From positions 909,843-973,842 of the forward strand of contig OX393562.1 of the NCBI GenBank assembly GCA_947652115.1: 64,000 nucleotides of DNA, written 5' to 3'. The position numbers were made by a program, and so were the translations under genes. The DNA comes from Blastomussa wellsi (taxonomy: Eukaryota; Cnidaria; Anthozoa; Scleractinia; Plerogyridae). Below are positions 10,701 through 24,200 of the stretch, in pieces (within the stretch, counting starts at the first letter, position 1; every line of letters begins with the position of its first letter). The notes below the pieces were generated by a model, which saw only the letters and a program-made list of their open reading frames with translations, was not told where the DNA came from and made no database searches.

Positions 10701-12961
10701 TTTACGGCACCTACCCTCCAATACTTCAATTGGCTTCAAGTTTTAAAGTCAGAGTAACAAGCCTGACCCGAGTCACTTCAAACTGTGGGCAACACTGCCA
10801 ATGAATGGACCACATATTGGTCATAGTTTCAGCTTTCTTGTAAGTTTATCTTAATTTAGATCTCACCACAGCTTAGTTACTTACATCTGCATTCCAGGGT
10901 TAATTGATTCCCTGTCCACTTGTTTATCATACTTTGTTCTGAGGTGATTCCAAGAGCCGTTATCACCAAATGCCCCCCACTCTGTGTTGATTATCACTTG
11001 GCGTGGCTCATTCTGGTCGCCATCCCATTTGGGGACATTATCAAGACTCTCCATATAGCAAACATTAGTTCCAGTCCCCAAGATCAAGCCAGCACTGACC
11101 GAGGGGTTGGTGAGTGCGCATGACATCATAGTCCCTGTGGTGTCATTTACGAGCGCCACAACGTCCACGCTAGAACTCTGTACAACAATAGATTTCAGAA
11201 ACAATGAAAATGCAAGGCCAAAGTCTGTTTTACACCAACATGACTTACTGTACCATGTTGGCAAAAAAGGCACCTGGAGCAAGGTTACTCATTAGGGCTG
11301 ATTGGGCAATATTCTTACAGGGAAATGCTCATCATTTTGCCGAGGGGTTTAAAATAAGGATTTTAGTCTCAATTAGGCTACTCAGAACAGAATGCCAAAA
11401 TAAAATATAATTATTTTTTGGCCATCAAGGTCTTTCATGGGTTTGCATCTGAAGAAAATTTAATTAAAAAATAAACTGTCATATAGCACTGGCAAACAAG
11501 ACCCAGCAAGAACAAATTAAATAGTCTTCTTTTCCTAGCCATGCTACTGGCTGAAGGAAGTTCAGAGGTTTAATTATTTGCCTTTATCAATCGTTGTTTA
11601 AAGCAATGTTCTCTTCAACTTACCACTTCATTTCTGGTAAGTGCTTCTTTGAGAAGCTTGATGACATCTTCATTTTCTACACCCTTAGCAGAGAAACCCT
11701 TTGTCCATCTAATCAGCAAGCCAGAGGTCAGCGACAACTGCTTCACAGGAAATGAAAATGTGAAACCAAGCGGCAACGACTTGTCGCTTATTTTGTTTTT
11801 CTTAACAAAGAGTTTAATACAACCAGCAATGTAATCAAACAGCATTTCAGCATCACTTGTCATCAGGTCTTGATCCAGCGGGTATACATCACTTTCCATT
11901 TTAACTTTGCCATTTTGAATTGAGATTAATAACACCCTGAAGTTTGTTCCACCAAGATCCAAAGCTAAGAAATCTCCAGTTTCGGAACCATCCGGAATGG
12001 CCCTCACGTATGTTGGAAGCATTTTTATTGGGCTCTCTGCTCTTGTTTGTTCATCAGCAGAGAGGCCTTTATCAAAGTCCGTTCTCAGAAGACTCATGAT
12101 TTCGTCAATGGATTCATTTGATAAATCAAATGCTGCTAAGACTTCCAATACCTGTAAAGTGAAGATAAAATTATTGTTAAAGGTACACAGTCCCAGATAA
12201 TGTTTAGCTTTTTAGCAAAATGACAGTAAAATCATGGCCAAGTTCTTTCATTCTTACACAGCATGACCCACGAACACCAAGAGAAAGATGGACAGGGGTA
12301 ACAATAATTAATTTTCAACTGTTTTATTAAGCCACAAGGGAAGTACTTCAAAACGTCATCCTGATGTTTTTCAAGTTGAGAGCTATCTGAGTTTCTGATG
12401 GCATCACAATAATATCAATCTTTTTATAGTTTCAGTACACTGACATAGTAAGGTTTTGAAAAGTGGACCACTATTTGCAGCTTTCCATTGGCACAAGTTT
12501 ATGGTCTTTCATAGCTACAATTATGTAATTAAATAGGCTCCTAGATAGCAGATCGCGCCTGTCAGCTAGAGTGGGGATTCCGGCCTTTTGTAATGCATTT
12601 CTGCACTCTGAAGTCGGGGAAGATTATACGCATTGCATTGCCTCTGGATGCGCTCTCCATTTCCTCTGATAGGTAGCCAGGAATGCTGCAGTGAAACAAC
12701 TGACATGCGCATTCAAGTACTGATCTCATTGACAATAAACTAGAACTTGGACTGTAATGATTAACCTATCAGCAAAAGGTGTATGTTCTTGGATACTGAT
12801 GTCTTAAAAATAGACACCGTTGAGAACACCATGTGAGCTTGAAGCTGACAGTAAACAGCTTGAATTTAACAGTGTAATATAGCGCTTACCTTGTCTCTTC
12901 CTGTGAGGGCTCTTGTCAGAGTTTCATATACTGAGCGTGCAAAAGCTATAGCTGAAAACAT
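7747..12961 (-). CDS. HK: Hexokinase, single catalytic domain (about 50 kDa type)
   Basis: Six exons, read from right to left: 12961-12890, 12151-11624, 11177-10885, 9775-9620, 8886-8739 and 7944-7747. All borders are GT..AG and the phases give one frame of 464 aa, the length of glucokinase-type enzymes and half of vertebrate HK1-3. It phosphorylates glucose and other hexoses with ATP, the entry step of glycolysis. Visible motifs: phosphate-1 loop LDLGGTNFRV (about 88-97); sugar-binding LGFTFSFP with GLLIRWTKGF (about 152-177); VNDTTGTMM with catalytic Asp about 212; GLILGTGTNVCYME; NTEWGAFGD; FEKMISGMYLGELAR; AVDGSLFKKHP; and the adenosine motif LSEDGSGKGAAL near the C-terminus. The N-terminus MFSAIAFARSVYETL is not the hydrophobic mitochondrial-binding peptide of mammalian HK1/HK2. 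Introns contain SINE pieces and a direct repeat. I see no break in it. Confidence 0.95.
8494..8635. repeat. Direct repeat, two 36-bp copies in hexokinase intron 5
   Basis: 8494-8529 and 8600-8635 both read tactaagagtaaaccagctc through aaaagatca(t/a)aacat with one mismatch. The spacer is AT-rich. It looks like a local duplication. Confidence 0.6.
9012..9283 (-). mobile_element. tRNA-derived SINE (type A), nearly full length, in hexokinase intron 4
   Basis: Reading the minus strand, a tRNA-like head (about 9283-9213) holds the B-box string GGTTCGAGCCCTGGCC. It is followed by the type A body: a link about fast-decaying 'cttggacgag', 'cacccaggtgtataaatggg'-type sequence, 'ggtaaccctgcgatgggcta' and a 'gaggagtagaaa' block. 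The same body recurs on the plus strand at 17343, 18108 and 25972, and as fragments at 10050 and 43408, so it is a dispersed family in this window. Confidence 0.68.
10050..10115 (-). mobile_element. SINE type A 3' fragment in hexokinase intron 3
   Basis: Plus-strand 'agtattttctactcccccc' and 'ccaatgcagggttacccc' are the complement of the type A body blocks 'ggagtagaaata' and 'ggtaaccctgcgatggac'. Too short to show ends. The following 10116-10800 is GC-richer non-coding intron sequence that I do not recognise. Confidence 0.5.
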
Positions 12962-14297
12962 GTTGGATTCTTTGAACTGTTAAATCTGCAAAAAAAAGCC
13001 ATGAATCCAATAGTTAATTTTAATAATATTAATTCACTGTAATTGATTCAAATACCAGGACTGAGGAGTAAAAGACTCAGTAAACAAGAATATAGCGTTA
13101 GCATCCTGAATGCAGAGAGTGACAAAGGGTTTTTTGTGTTCTATGAAAGCTCCTTCATTTTCCTGTGAATTATGCAATTGCTATGTTTATCCCATAATGC
13201 ATGGTTTAGTTACATAGTCATGAAAAGTGAATAGATAAATTTAAATTTTCATGTGACTGTAAACCGCGAAAATAAACTGAGGTTGTAATGAACTGTTGCA
13301 ATACAACTGCAAAATGACTGTTTTGTTATCTTGTGAAACGTGACTATAAGCCGTGATTTGTTCCTCCTTCCAAAAAGCATTTGAAAAAGTAAACTACACA
13401 ACCAGTGTCTGATAATTAATTATGGTCATTCTCAGTCTCAGGTCACACCACTTATCTTGGTTTTGTAAAATGGATATTTTATTAAATTCCATGAAACACG
13501 AAAAGACCAATTTATTTTCATGAAACTTGATCTACAGTAGCACCCCACCACCACCACCCTCGATAAAGGGCATGTTTCCTAATTTAGTGCTTACAGGCCA
13601 GAGATACATTTCTATCAAGGGCTTTGATTTTCTGGCCAGGTAATAATAACCAACTTGATAAAAGATGTGTATCCCTGCTCGGGCATGTTATTTTATGAAT
13701 GTGGTTTTAAGTTTTACAATATGCTAAAGATGTATATAAATTTTGTGCAATAACTTTTAGAGCACAGGAACAAATAAATTTCTACTTATGAAATGATAAA
13801 TAAGAAACTTGATTCGCTTGAAGACAAAGAATGTCCATATTTTATATTTTATTTGTGTTATTCAAACCATGGGAAATTTATGCAAACAAGGCCAATTATA
13901 TAAAGATGGCCTTTTTCCAATGTTCATAGAAAAATTTCCAAAACAGCCCGAAATCGAACTCTTGCAGGGAATGATCCCATTTCCAGACGTGACAAACTGT
14001 ATGCTGGCCCATGCACAAGAAAACTTGTTCATTCTTATCTACACCAAGATAAATTTTTCTCAACTGGCAATATCACAGAAAACAAGACAACATTTTAATT
14101 TTCATATTAGTTTGCGAATAAAACAATGCATTCTTGCTGTGCTGACACACTGCATTGAAAGTAAAGTTAATTTAATTCATGCAAAGCAAGGGTTGTAGCA
14201 AAGTGTTTTGTGCATTGTAAGTGAAGAGAATGTAATTTGCATAACTGATAAAACACTCACAAGTAATGTAGGTTCGCATAATTCTGTTTCAACATAG
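12962..14297. other. Upstream region of hexokinase; no gene seen
   Basis: Presumed hexokinase promoter and 5' UTR (minus strand) followed by AT-rich intergenic DNA. Several short open frames are present, but none has coding-like composition or a recognisable motif. Confidence 0.4.
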
Positions 14298-14545
14298 CAG
14301 GGGGTACGGGAAGTTCAATTTTCCAACTTGCCCGTCGAGCAAGCTGTAGCTAGGATGAACTAGCGGAAGCCCGGAGGTCATTTGCACTAGCCAGAAAAAA
14401 TTATCAGAAGTGTGATGAATAAATAAATAAATTAATTCGTGAAAACTTTCACTTGTCCGACGGGCAAGTGAAGGATAAAATCCACCAGCCCGATAGCAAA
14501 ATCCACTCGCCCCGGGCTATCGGACACTAACTTTCCTGTACGCTG
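14298..14545. mobile_element. Probable DNA-transposon-derived repeat, 248 bp
   Basis: Ends are imperfect inverted repeats: cagggggtacgggaagtt on the left, and the right end read inverted gives cagcgtacaggaaagtt. The interior has gacgggcaagtg and cttgcccgtcgagc, which are partly complementary. No convincing target duplication. Confidence 0.4.
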
Positions 14546-14682
14546 ATATAAACTTTACTTTATAAGTCCTAGAATCTTGAATTCAAGGCGAGATGCTTGC
14601 CAAACATGGGTCCATGCAAACTCTGTCTGACTGGAGCTGTAGCAAATACGTTTCAGCCCACAGATTATAACTAAAATCTCTG

Positions 14683-14958
14683 TTATACAAAACATTTGCG
14701 CTGCAGGAATTCTGTGACCTTACCACAACGTGCGGACTCCAAGTGGTCAAATATGTCCTTTGAAGTTCGTCTAAATATTTCAATAAATACTGTACAGTTT
14801 AGACGGGAAAGCTCGCTTTCACTTTGTATCTCTTCCGGTATCTCAGCACGGTGTTTCACGATGTTCTTTTTGAGATCTTTTGGGAAACCTGATCCTCTCT
14901 CTTTCGAAAGAACGACTGGGAATGACGTCCAAACGAGGTACACCCTCGGTACACCCAC
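14683..14958 (-). CDS. Uncharacterised 91-codon open frame, divergent from TAF5L
   Basis: Begins MGVPRVYLVWTSFPVV. The later part is highly charged, with stretches such as KKNIVKHRAEIPEEIQ and TSKDIFDHLESARCGK, and looks more like real protein than most short frames here. It could be a first exon of a minus-strand transcript sharing the TAF5L upstream region, or chance. I do not recognise a domain and see no strong downstream exon. Confidence 0.2.
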   Translation of the reverse strand: MGVPRVYLVWTSFPVVLSKERGSGFPKDLKKNIVKHRAEIPEEIQSESELSRLNCTVFIEIFRRTSKDIFDHLESARCGKVTEFLQRKCFV

Positions 14959-15255
14959 GGCGGCACGATTCGGAGGACGTTCGGAAATCTTCGGTGCGTG
15001 CTCCAGTGACGTCGAGCACTCATCCGAAAACCGCGCGCAGAAATCGTGATTTATCCGACGTAGTTTGCAATGCTTTGCTCAAAAGGCATTCTTTGCTAGC
15101 CTTTTTCGGGAAAGTTTATTTTGGAGGGGCTTCACCCGAAATAATCCTCGTCAATTTTTAAATGAAAGCGCGCGCGCGGCGAACACGATCGCTTCCGAGC
15201 GCTTGCTCTTTGTTCGTCCCCAAGCTGCCAATCAGCGGTCACTCTCCTTTACAAA
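14922..15255 (+). promoter_or_regulatory. TAF5L upstream region with two CRE-like sites
   Basis: TGACGT occurs at 14923-14928 and again at 15007-15012 (tgacgtcg). The stretch is GC-richer than its surroundings, with CpGs and a gcgcgcgcgg run at about 15169. No TATA box at the expected distance. CREB/ATF control is only a possibility. Confidence 0.35.
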
Positions 15256-15276
15256 ATGGCGGACAAGGCGAGGTGA
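15256..15276 (+). CDS. Upstream ORF (MADKAR) whose stop directly abuts the TAF5L start
   Basis: ATG GCG GAC AAG GCG AGG TGA, with A at -3 and G at +4, a strong initiation context. The TGA at 15274-15276 is immediately followed, in the same frame, by the ATG at 15277 (weak context: T at -3, A at +4). Scanning ribosomes would meet this ORF first. Confidence 0.5.
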   Translation: MADKAR

Positions 15277-18200
15277 ATGAAAGAATACTCCGTACGCTTG
15301 CAGCAAAATATGAGCGCAAATGAAAAGAATCAAATGCATGAACAGGTATCCAATGTAATAACGAGCTTCTTAAAACAGAGGAAGTACACCGAAAGTGAGG
15401 GTTCGTTGAAGGATTTTCCTGTGGAACAGAAAATGGAAGACATGGCCTTCAAGACAACGGTCTGCAACGAAAGCGGGATTGCAGATGTCTTCTCGTTTGC
15501 GATCAACACCTCAGATCCAGCCATGCTTGATGAGCATTTCTCTAATTTAAAATCCTTTATAACAGGCACAAACCAGGCTTATAGACTAGAACTTTCGAAA
15601 TTTCTGTTTCCTATGTTTGCAAACATCTACTTGGATTTGGTAGTGAAAGGTCAGACAATTGCAGCTCAAACGCTCTTCACGAAGCACGGCGGAGACTTTT
15701 CGATCGAGCACAAAGAGGAAATTCAGCACCTTCAGGCGATCACGGATTTGGAGCGTTTGAAATCGAGCGACACCGCTTCCAACTTTAGACGCAGTAAATT
15801 TGTTGTTAAACTGAGCAACAAAGTATTCACTTATTTCTTGCAGTACCTTAGAAGTGGCGATCACGTTTTACTACTTCATCTGCTGAACAAACATTTCAGC
15901 ATAGAAATCTCACATAGTAAACCCGGACAGAAGCAAAACGCCGACGACGTGGAAATTGATGATGCTGAAGCTCCTTCTTTAAGTTACAGAGTTTCAAGAG
16001 GAGGAAAACAAGCGAAATCTGGGACAGAAAAGGAAAATGAGAACTTAGTGGCTTTGAAAGAAAGCATTGGGCATATCAGGAATGGACCTGCTTGCCTGCC
16101 TCCAGTTTGTTTCTACTCATTTTTGAATGCATATCAAGGGTATGAACTTAATGCTACATCAATTCCAAGTCTGCTTATCACCCCTCCCAAGGGACATTTG
16201 TCAGCCACTTGTCTTTTTAAGCTATGTCATCAGTATGATGTCAACGCTTAATGTGGGCAGTTGACTTACAGCTGTAGCTCTTTGGGGTTTGTTATGGGGT
16301 TTGTTATACAGAAAACAAAGAGCTCTGGAAACTTGGTGAGGGAAAATCATCCTTATTTTGCTCATAGAACCAGGGCTTGAAATTGCGACTGATACAGTCG
16401 TATAATTTGCGACTAAATTTTTCCCTTTTGTGACTAAAAATTCCTCTTCAGTCGCGTGTTTGCAACTATTTTTCGCCCAAATTAAGGATAAAATAATAAT
16501 TTTAATTCTTTTGTGTCTTGCTTATAAAAAATATGTGAAAATTTTTGGTCAAAATCCAGCCAAATTTAATTTCATGTTACGTACGTGATTTGCTCGTATC
16601 AGATGCCATTACAGCTGTTTCTTTGTAAATATGTATCGCTGGCGCACATAGGTGCGCCTGTTCGCCAAAACAACAGGCATGGCGACTAATTTATTCCGTT
16701 GTTTTCATGTTACCAGCCAATAGCGAAGCTCCATCTTTCTGTATATAAAAAACACACGACCCACGATTCCTTGATTCGCTCCGACGAAGGGCTAACACTC
16801 GAAACGTCACAATATAATCTCTTTACAGTGGCCAATTGGCATTATCAACCCAGTTGATAAAACCAAATTATCTTGTAATAATAAGCTTTTAACTGAGTGA
16901 ACCTCCGTTTCCTTTCACCCTTACAGACTAAGTTCAGCAGCGATTTCTAAAGATGCTGGCCTCATTTGTGGTGGCTTTGAAGATTCTTCTATTCTTCTGT
17001 GCAGTCTTACACCAAAGAAACTTGTACGTCCAAAAAGTAAACATGAAATCTCTAGAGTGCAGCTTGCTCCAGGTATGAGGGTTTCTGATGTGTGTAGCAC
17101 TCTTAACAATAAAAAGCTTCACTTGGTGTGTATAAATTACATGTAACAATTCAAATAATCTTAGGTACAGTATAAAAAGTTTGACTTTAAAATTTATATC
17201 AAATGATGTAAGCATGCCTTTGAGTAAATAGAATGCAGCAAAGAGGTTGATGCAGGCATATCACCAATAAATTATCTTTCTCTTGGTGTCTAACCAAAAC
17301 GTTCGTGATCTTGATGAATACTTTTTCAAGTAAATATATAAATGTTCTCTTGGGCAAGACACTTTACTCTCACAGTGCCTCTCTTCACCCAGGTGTATAA
17401 ATGGGTACCGGCGAATTTACTGCTGGGGGGTAACCCTGCGATGGACTAGCATCCCATCCAGGGGGGAGTAGAAATACTCTCTGTCGCTTCATGCTACAGA
17501 AACCGGGATAAGCTCCGGCCTGATGGGTCACTTGGCCCGACTGCAGACTTACTTACCTTATTCAACATAGCAATTGGAGCAGAAAAGATTTATGTTCACT
17601 GATTGTTTGTGCAATACAGACATCCAAAAATCAGAAATTCAGCAGAATGGCTGCCTTTTATCCTTAGCAACATGTTTTATGGCAAATGTTCCTCACATTT
17701 TCCTCTCAGGGGAGTGACAAATGATTCTTGTCACAGTCCCAATGAATTTGAGTCAAATTTTATTGTTCCCATCTCCTCAAATTTGTAGCTTATGTTGTCT
17801 TTTCATGGCGTGGATTTCTTTTGCAAGGCGAAAAAGTCTTGGGCATAAAAAATCCCGGAAAATAGAAAAGCATTTAGTTATTTCAGCTAGGGGACTTATA
17901 AGCCCCAATTTTCTGTAGTTTCAGTTTGAGTTTCATCGTAGTCTTGTCATATCCCAGAGTCTCAGATTTACTATTCACCAACTCTCTTCAGCACAAGGAA
18001 ACAAAATGCCAGGACAGGTTGTTTATGAGTAATGTTGTTGTTGATTGTCATGTTCCCACTTGTGAAAACGTCAACAAAATTATATTTAGCACAAACTACT
18101 ATCGTTGATGTGGGAGGCAAGGAGGCAATGGTTAGCGCACTGGACTTTGGATCAGATGGTCCAAGTTTGAGCCCTTGCCGGGCGGGGCACTGTGTTGTGT

Positions 18201-21200
18201 TCTTGGGCAGGACCCTTTACCCTCACAGTACCTATCTCCACCCAGGTACCGCATCCCATCCAGGGAGGAGTAGAAATATTCCTAGCTGCTTGACGCTACA
18301 GGCTGATGGCATGATGCTTTACCACCTCCTCAATTGCAGACAACACCCATTACACACTGCTATTTTTCAGACCTTCTTCCATTCACCCCCAAACTGGAAA
18401 CAGTGTCGAGCGAGAGCTCTATCCTCCATGGCCACAGTGGTTCAGTCTACAGTGTGCGCTTCGCACCAGATAGCTCCATATTATTATCTGCTTCAGAAGA
18501 TACTTCAGGTAGGTTCTAATTAAGATTTTTTTCAATGTTCTCTTTCTAGGAAGCACTGCAAATCATTTAATGCTTTACTTTCAGTTAACAGAAATGTATA
18601 GAGCATTCTTACTGAACTTTCTTTTAACATTTTTAGGTGACAATTTCTTTTTATATTAGCCTGGATTTTAAATGTCTTTTTAGCGATCAGAGTAGTGACC
18701 TCGCGAATCTTCTGCATTCCATCATTAAAACTGACTCTGAAACCGCGCAATTTTGCCGATTTCAACGCAACAGGGTCGGGGTTATAATGCCGTACGCAAC
18801 AATCTACTTACACACGTGCTTGATTTCCTAATGGGACATTCGATTTGCTAAATAAAACAAACCACATCGTGCAAACGGATTTCTGTGACACATTTAATAG
18901 GAAATGAGATGCACCGAATACTCCGTAATTTGCGTAAAGAAAACTTTGGGCGAAGTAACTTTTAGTCCGGGCGAATCGACTTTAGGTCCGAGCGAAACGA
19001 ACTTGAGATCAGTCTGGTACAGCTTGTGATATCAGGGTTTTGCTGTTTCGTAAAGCATAAATACATCACGGCAAACTGGTCTACCCTTAAAATATAGGAA
19101 ACCTCAAAATAGTAATTTGTTAAGGAAAAATAACACCAAAGAGGTGATACTAAACCAAATGGTTAAGGATGGAGCAGATTGAGACGAACTACAAATGACG
19201 AATTTGAAAAATTTAGGCTGAATTTTTCAAGACGCACAAACGTAATGTAACTGCCTTAATGGCAAATCTATAGTTCTACTCTCGAGATTTGCTACAAATG
19301 GTTTCTTTTATTGCTACTTTCAATCGGTCATCGCATTTTGAACTTCATGTCATGTCTCTTGCAACAACGATTTTTCAAACTACCAAGGGAAACGAAATAA
19401 TAATAATAATAATAGTTAATCTTTATTGAGGATGCCAACATCACAAAAAGAGTGGTTTACAGAAGGGTCCTCTAAAGGTAACTACATATAAATATAATTA
19501 CGTAAAAATGTAGCTCAAGAAGTCAGGGGTAAAGTTAGAGCGTTCGCCCGAAGAAGGGACATAATTTTGATTCGAGTTATTTGGGGATTAGAAAAATAGA
19601 GGATTCAAGAAATTGTCATTCCATTACAGTATTTCACACTTACAGCTCAGTTGCTTGATTCAAGCTGAGAACTTGAAGCTGTACAGCGAGGCAGGTGAAT
19701 ACTGGCGCTTTAAGTGACCAGGCAGGCTGTTTTATTGGTGAATAAATAGCCAGCTGTGAAGTGATGTAATTAACATGTACTGACACGCTTGAGATCAAAG
19801 TAGCACTGCATACAACAAACATTAAACTTATATGCTGAACTCGCTCATTCTTTTGATTTGATTTCTTTTATCAATTTGTCCATTAAGGAGATTTCACGCA
19901 GTTGCTTTTTAGTCTCATAGCGCCTCTCTTCGCCCAGTGTATAGATCAACACACCAGTGAATTTAATGCTGGGTATAATTGCGACAGACTAGGCTTCCTT
20001 TTCCTGCATCTGGTTCTGTTGTTTTATTGTCCACATTTTGTGGACTTACTGAACGTTACTGATAAAACAAAACCAGTTTGGCTTTTCTTCAACGCGCTAA
20101 CAGTCTTCTTTTTAAGCAGTTTGCATGTGAAAGAAATTCCAAACGAAAAAATGTCAAATTTGTTGTCACTTGATGCAACTTTGGAAGATTGCAAAAAAGA
20201 CTTGCATTTTCCTACCTTGTTGGTTGCGCCCTAAATCACCGATTTTGTTCCAACAAATCTTGGATCTTTGCCCAGTTCAAATTCCGAAATTGGACAGTAT
20301 ATTTATTTGCCAAAGATCCATAAACTACCCGTGTTTGCCTCCAATTAAAGTGATTAGTTTCCGTGTAAAGGTCGAGCGAGACACCGCAGGGGACAAGTCG
20401 CGACGTGACAGTTCGGAGGAGCAAGTTGTTGTAGCATTTCTCCTCGTGTGACGTGACGAATTTTTGTTAAGATCTTGGTCACTGTGACAGAATTTTGTCG
20501 GTTTGTCCAATTCAAACCTGAACTTGTTTTGCTTCCAACAGAACACTCGGAGTGATGTGTCGAAGTTACCTGTCGCTGCGACTTGTGCCCGTATCACGCT
20601 ATTTTTAGTAACACATCGAAAAATCCAAGGGAAGCTTTTCGGTAGAAGCTGCATGGTATATAAAAAATCCGTTGAAAGACTATCGTAATGTACAGAAACT
20701 GTTTCTAGATGTTTTTGCGGACGGATGGCCAAGATCGAGATTGATGCCAACTTGAAAACGTCGGGCCGAAACGAAGACTGTATGAACTGAAACCAGGGCC
20801 AATGTTTCGTTATGCCTGTATTTTTTCCGAGAAAATAAGTTAACTTCTCTCTTGACTGTAAAGCGCAAACTATAGCTTGTTTTTCATTGTGATTTTCGTC
20901 TGGCAGTTTGTAGAAAATTCTCGGCTGTATATATGAAGGGAAAAAACGTCACGTGCATTAATTTAGCTGGGGCTGTATCAAATGATGCTTTGTTCCACCA
21001 CTGATCGAGATTCACGTCAAAGCGAATATTCGTCTTAGACAAAATTAGCTTTAGCGCTCACCGACATATCATCAATGCGCATTTGATCGAGCTGAGAACG
21101 CACAAGAGTTCGAGTTGATAGGTCCCTGCATGTACCTGAGCGAAAAGTCTCGCGACGATAGGGTCTTAAAAATTTGAATTGGCGAGCAAGCATACAATTT

Positions 21201-24200
21201 GATGGTTAACTGAACGAGCTGTTTTTGCAATTCACATCAATGTTTGTAACAAGTTGTTTTACTCGCTGTAGAATCAAATTCTTACCTTGCGATTTGCCCT
21301 CTTGTCGCAGCTTCCAAATGCAAGTTATTCTACTTCACACATAGTTTCGTTGAATGTGTTATAAGCCCTCAGGGCGAAACTGATATAACAGAAACTCGAC
21401 ATAACACAAACTCGACAACAGATACCGAATACGAAGTCATTGACCCCCGACAGAAAGCGAGAAAACGATATAACGACATTTATTTTTCAGATATCACACA
21501 ATTTAACGCCCCACCGAAGAAACGCCCTATCCGAAATCCTTATGGTGTTGGAACGTAACCTATTGCAACATCTCTAGGCCGTATGTCTAACAATGACGAT
21601 TTTAAATTCTCTTTTCACCTGTGGCTTACATATAACGATTTTGAGAAGATTTTTCGATTCGTCCGTCATCGGAAATAATTGTTTCTTGTTTGCAGACAGA
21701 ATCGGAGCCTATTTTGATGTTGGTCGATTTTTCCCATTCCTTTTCAAAAGGGTCGCTGGAACATTACTTTTAAAACCGTTTTTGGTAAAATATGAAACAA
21801 AACCCAAGTTGTCTAGGACGACCTCATTTAATTTTACCCATCCGAAAGTTTCTTGAAGCCGGGCAAAACTACTCACCGCTCCCAGCGAAACAAGGTCCCC
21901 GTCTTTTTGAAAAGTGTTATGGCTCTTCGTGACGTCCCCTCTTTTGTGCGGGGCGGATGTGGTGCGGGAATTAAGGTTAACAGTTCAAATTCCACACTCA
22001 CCTGACTGCGCACATCAGCATATCAAAGAACAAAATTGATTCTGGGATCCCGAGGGAGGACTTCCGCATAAAGAAACAGGGATGCATGTGTTGGAATTTT
22101 GTTTGGTCTCACTTAGGATGTTCCAGGCAAAACGCCAATATTTTATATATATGGGAGTCCTCTACATGTCCTATGGGATATTTTTAGTGATCTCGTCTGG
22201 CTCTTGGAAGTTTGGCTTGTAAGCTTCCTTCATAAGAAAGCACGAAAAAAATGTGTAATTTGTCTAGAAATTCATGGTATTTGTTATTTTTCCGACGACA
22301 AATTTAAACGCGACTGAAAAGGCAATGTTTTAAGTTTTGTTGGGTGTAGCATCACAGTATCTGCCCCACCCCCACCCCTCTCCACGCCTCCAAACGAATC
22401 TTTCTCGTTTCTGTATGACCGCGACAAGTTCCTATTGAGTTATGGTATACGCGTATTTTGTTGGACTCTGCATGGCCATACTCGCCACCATTGCAAATAA
22501 ATGCAGATAGCTTTCAACTGCCCAATAAAAGACGCCTTCTATGTCACGGGCAAGAAATTGAACTGTTCATGTGAGTCGTACTGACAAGTTATTTTCATCT
22601 TATGGCATAGCTCCGTCATATATCAAAAACGTGACGTAGAGTCGCTATATCGCGTGATCAATGCAGTATCAAAGTCCGTTGATATTACAAAAGTTTACTT
22701 TTGGTAAGCGTAATTCCTGTTGACATATTGAAAAGGACTTCTCAGCGAGATGTGCAAAAGGAATGCCGGCTCGGTTGTTCTTATTGTAGCTAGCTTTACA
22801 AGTTGAAGGTTGGCGCTGGTGTGATTTTTCTAAGGCAAATGAGTAACGCTAATCCCATAAACACTCAAAGCATACGTTGCTATGCAAAGTGCCTTGCCAT
22901 GCAACTCATGTAACATGACGAAGTGTGAACGGAATTGAACCGAATCCTTTTCAGTATGCCGACGCTGTAAACTTATTTCAGACGGCCACAATGTAAACTA
23001 CTGGGTTGCTGGTAATTGCGTTTTTCCACCCAATAAAGTTATGTTATACTTGGAATGAATCAAAATTTCTGCTAAGACACTTAAGCGAAAATCAAATCAA
23101 AGATCATTTAATGTAAACCAATGTTGTTTTCTCTTTTATATCGCCAGTTCGTTTGTGGAGCCTTCACTCATACAAAAATGTGGTTGCATACAAGGGACAC
23201 AACTTTCCCGTCTGGGACCTGGACATCAGTCCTCAATGTCTCTACTTTGCCACTGGTTCCCAGGATCGCACAGCCAGGCTATGGAATTTGGAGTACACAT
23301 TTCCTTTGAGAATTTTTGCGGGGCATCTTCAAGATGTTGATGTAAGTACTAACAAACATTTATATCGCGCAAAATTACATGTGAATATGTTCAAATGCGC
23401 GAAATATGTTCAGGCGAGAGCTAGTTGCATGGCTCTGCAAAAGACTTTCGAGATAAAAATATACTTTGTCACTAGTTTACTACAAAGCAACTTTTCGGGT
23501 AGGCGAACACAGAATCTCCCTTTGCAGAGAAAGAGTGCTCGCTTAGAAGAAATGTCCGCTTGTAGGAGGTTAACTAATCGACACCGCGGAACAATGAGAT
23601 ATGTGAACATTTTGGCAATTTTTAAGGAAACCCCTAAATATATTTAGGTGGGTTTTTCTGTTTTTTCCGGTCTGAATCTCCACCTTCGTAGTTTTGCTTC
23701 GAATTGTTGCTATAAGCATCCAAGTTTGTTCGTTTGGGCCAAAATTATATCAATCGATGTATTATGGGGACGAGTGTGCTGGAACGATGACCACCTCGAG
23801 AAAACGTGACGTCATATGCGCTTGCGTGGTGCGTTTTTCCGCGGTGTCAACTAATCACGTGCCCAGATCTTCTCCATCGATACGAAGTGAGCAAAATCTA
23901 GGTACGAGATTGAGGTTAACCTGTGATCAGATGCCTAGAGTTTAATAGCGGAGAGTCCAATGTATTGTAGCAATCTTGGAAACTCGAGAGATTTTAAATG
24001 AAGTGAACGCCCGGAAAACGCGTTCAAATTTCTGACTTGGGTCTAAAAGAAGTGTAATTCTTCAGCTTACGATTTCAAATGCTTTGTTCTTCCAGTGTGT
24101 TAAATTTCACCAAAACTGCACGTACCTAGCCACTGCTTCCACCGACCAGACATGCCGACTGTGGGACCTTCAGTCAGGAAACTGTGTTAGACTTTTCACA

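Noticed and set aside
10437..10739. Protein-coding gene in hexokinase intron 3
   Set aside because: Open frames exist on both strands because the stretch is GC-rich, but there is no domain, splice context or start evidence.
16366..16560. Complete hAT element starting cagggcttgaaattg
   Set aside because: The start resembles hAT-like ends, but I could not find a matching inverted end or target duplication, so borders cannot be given.
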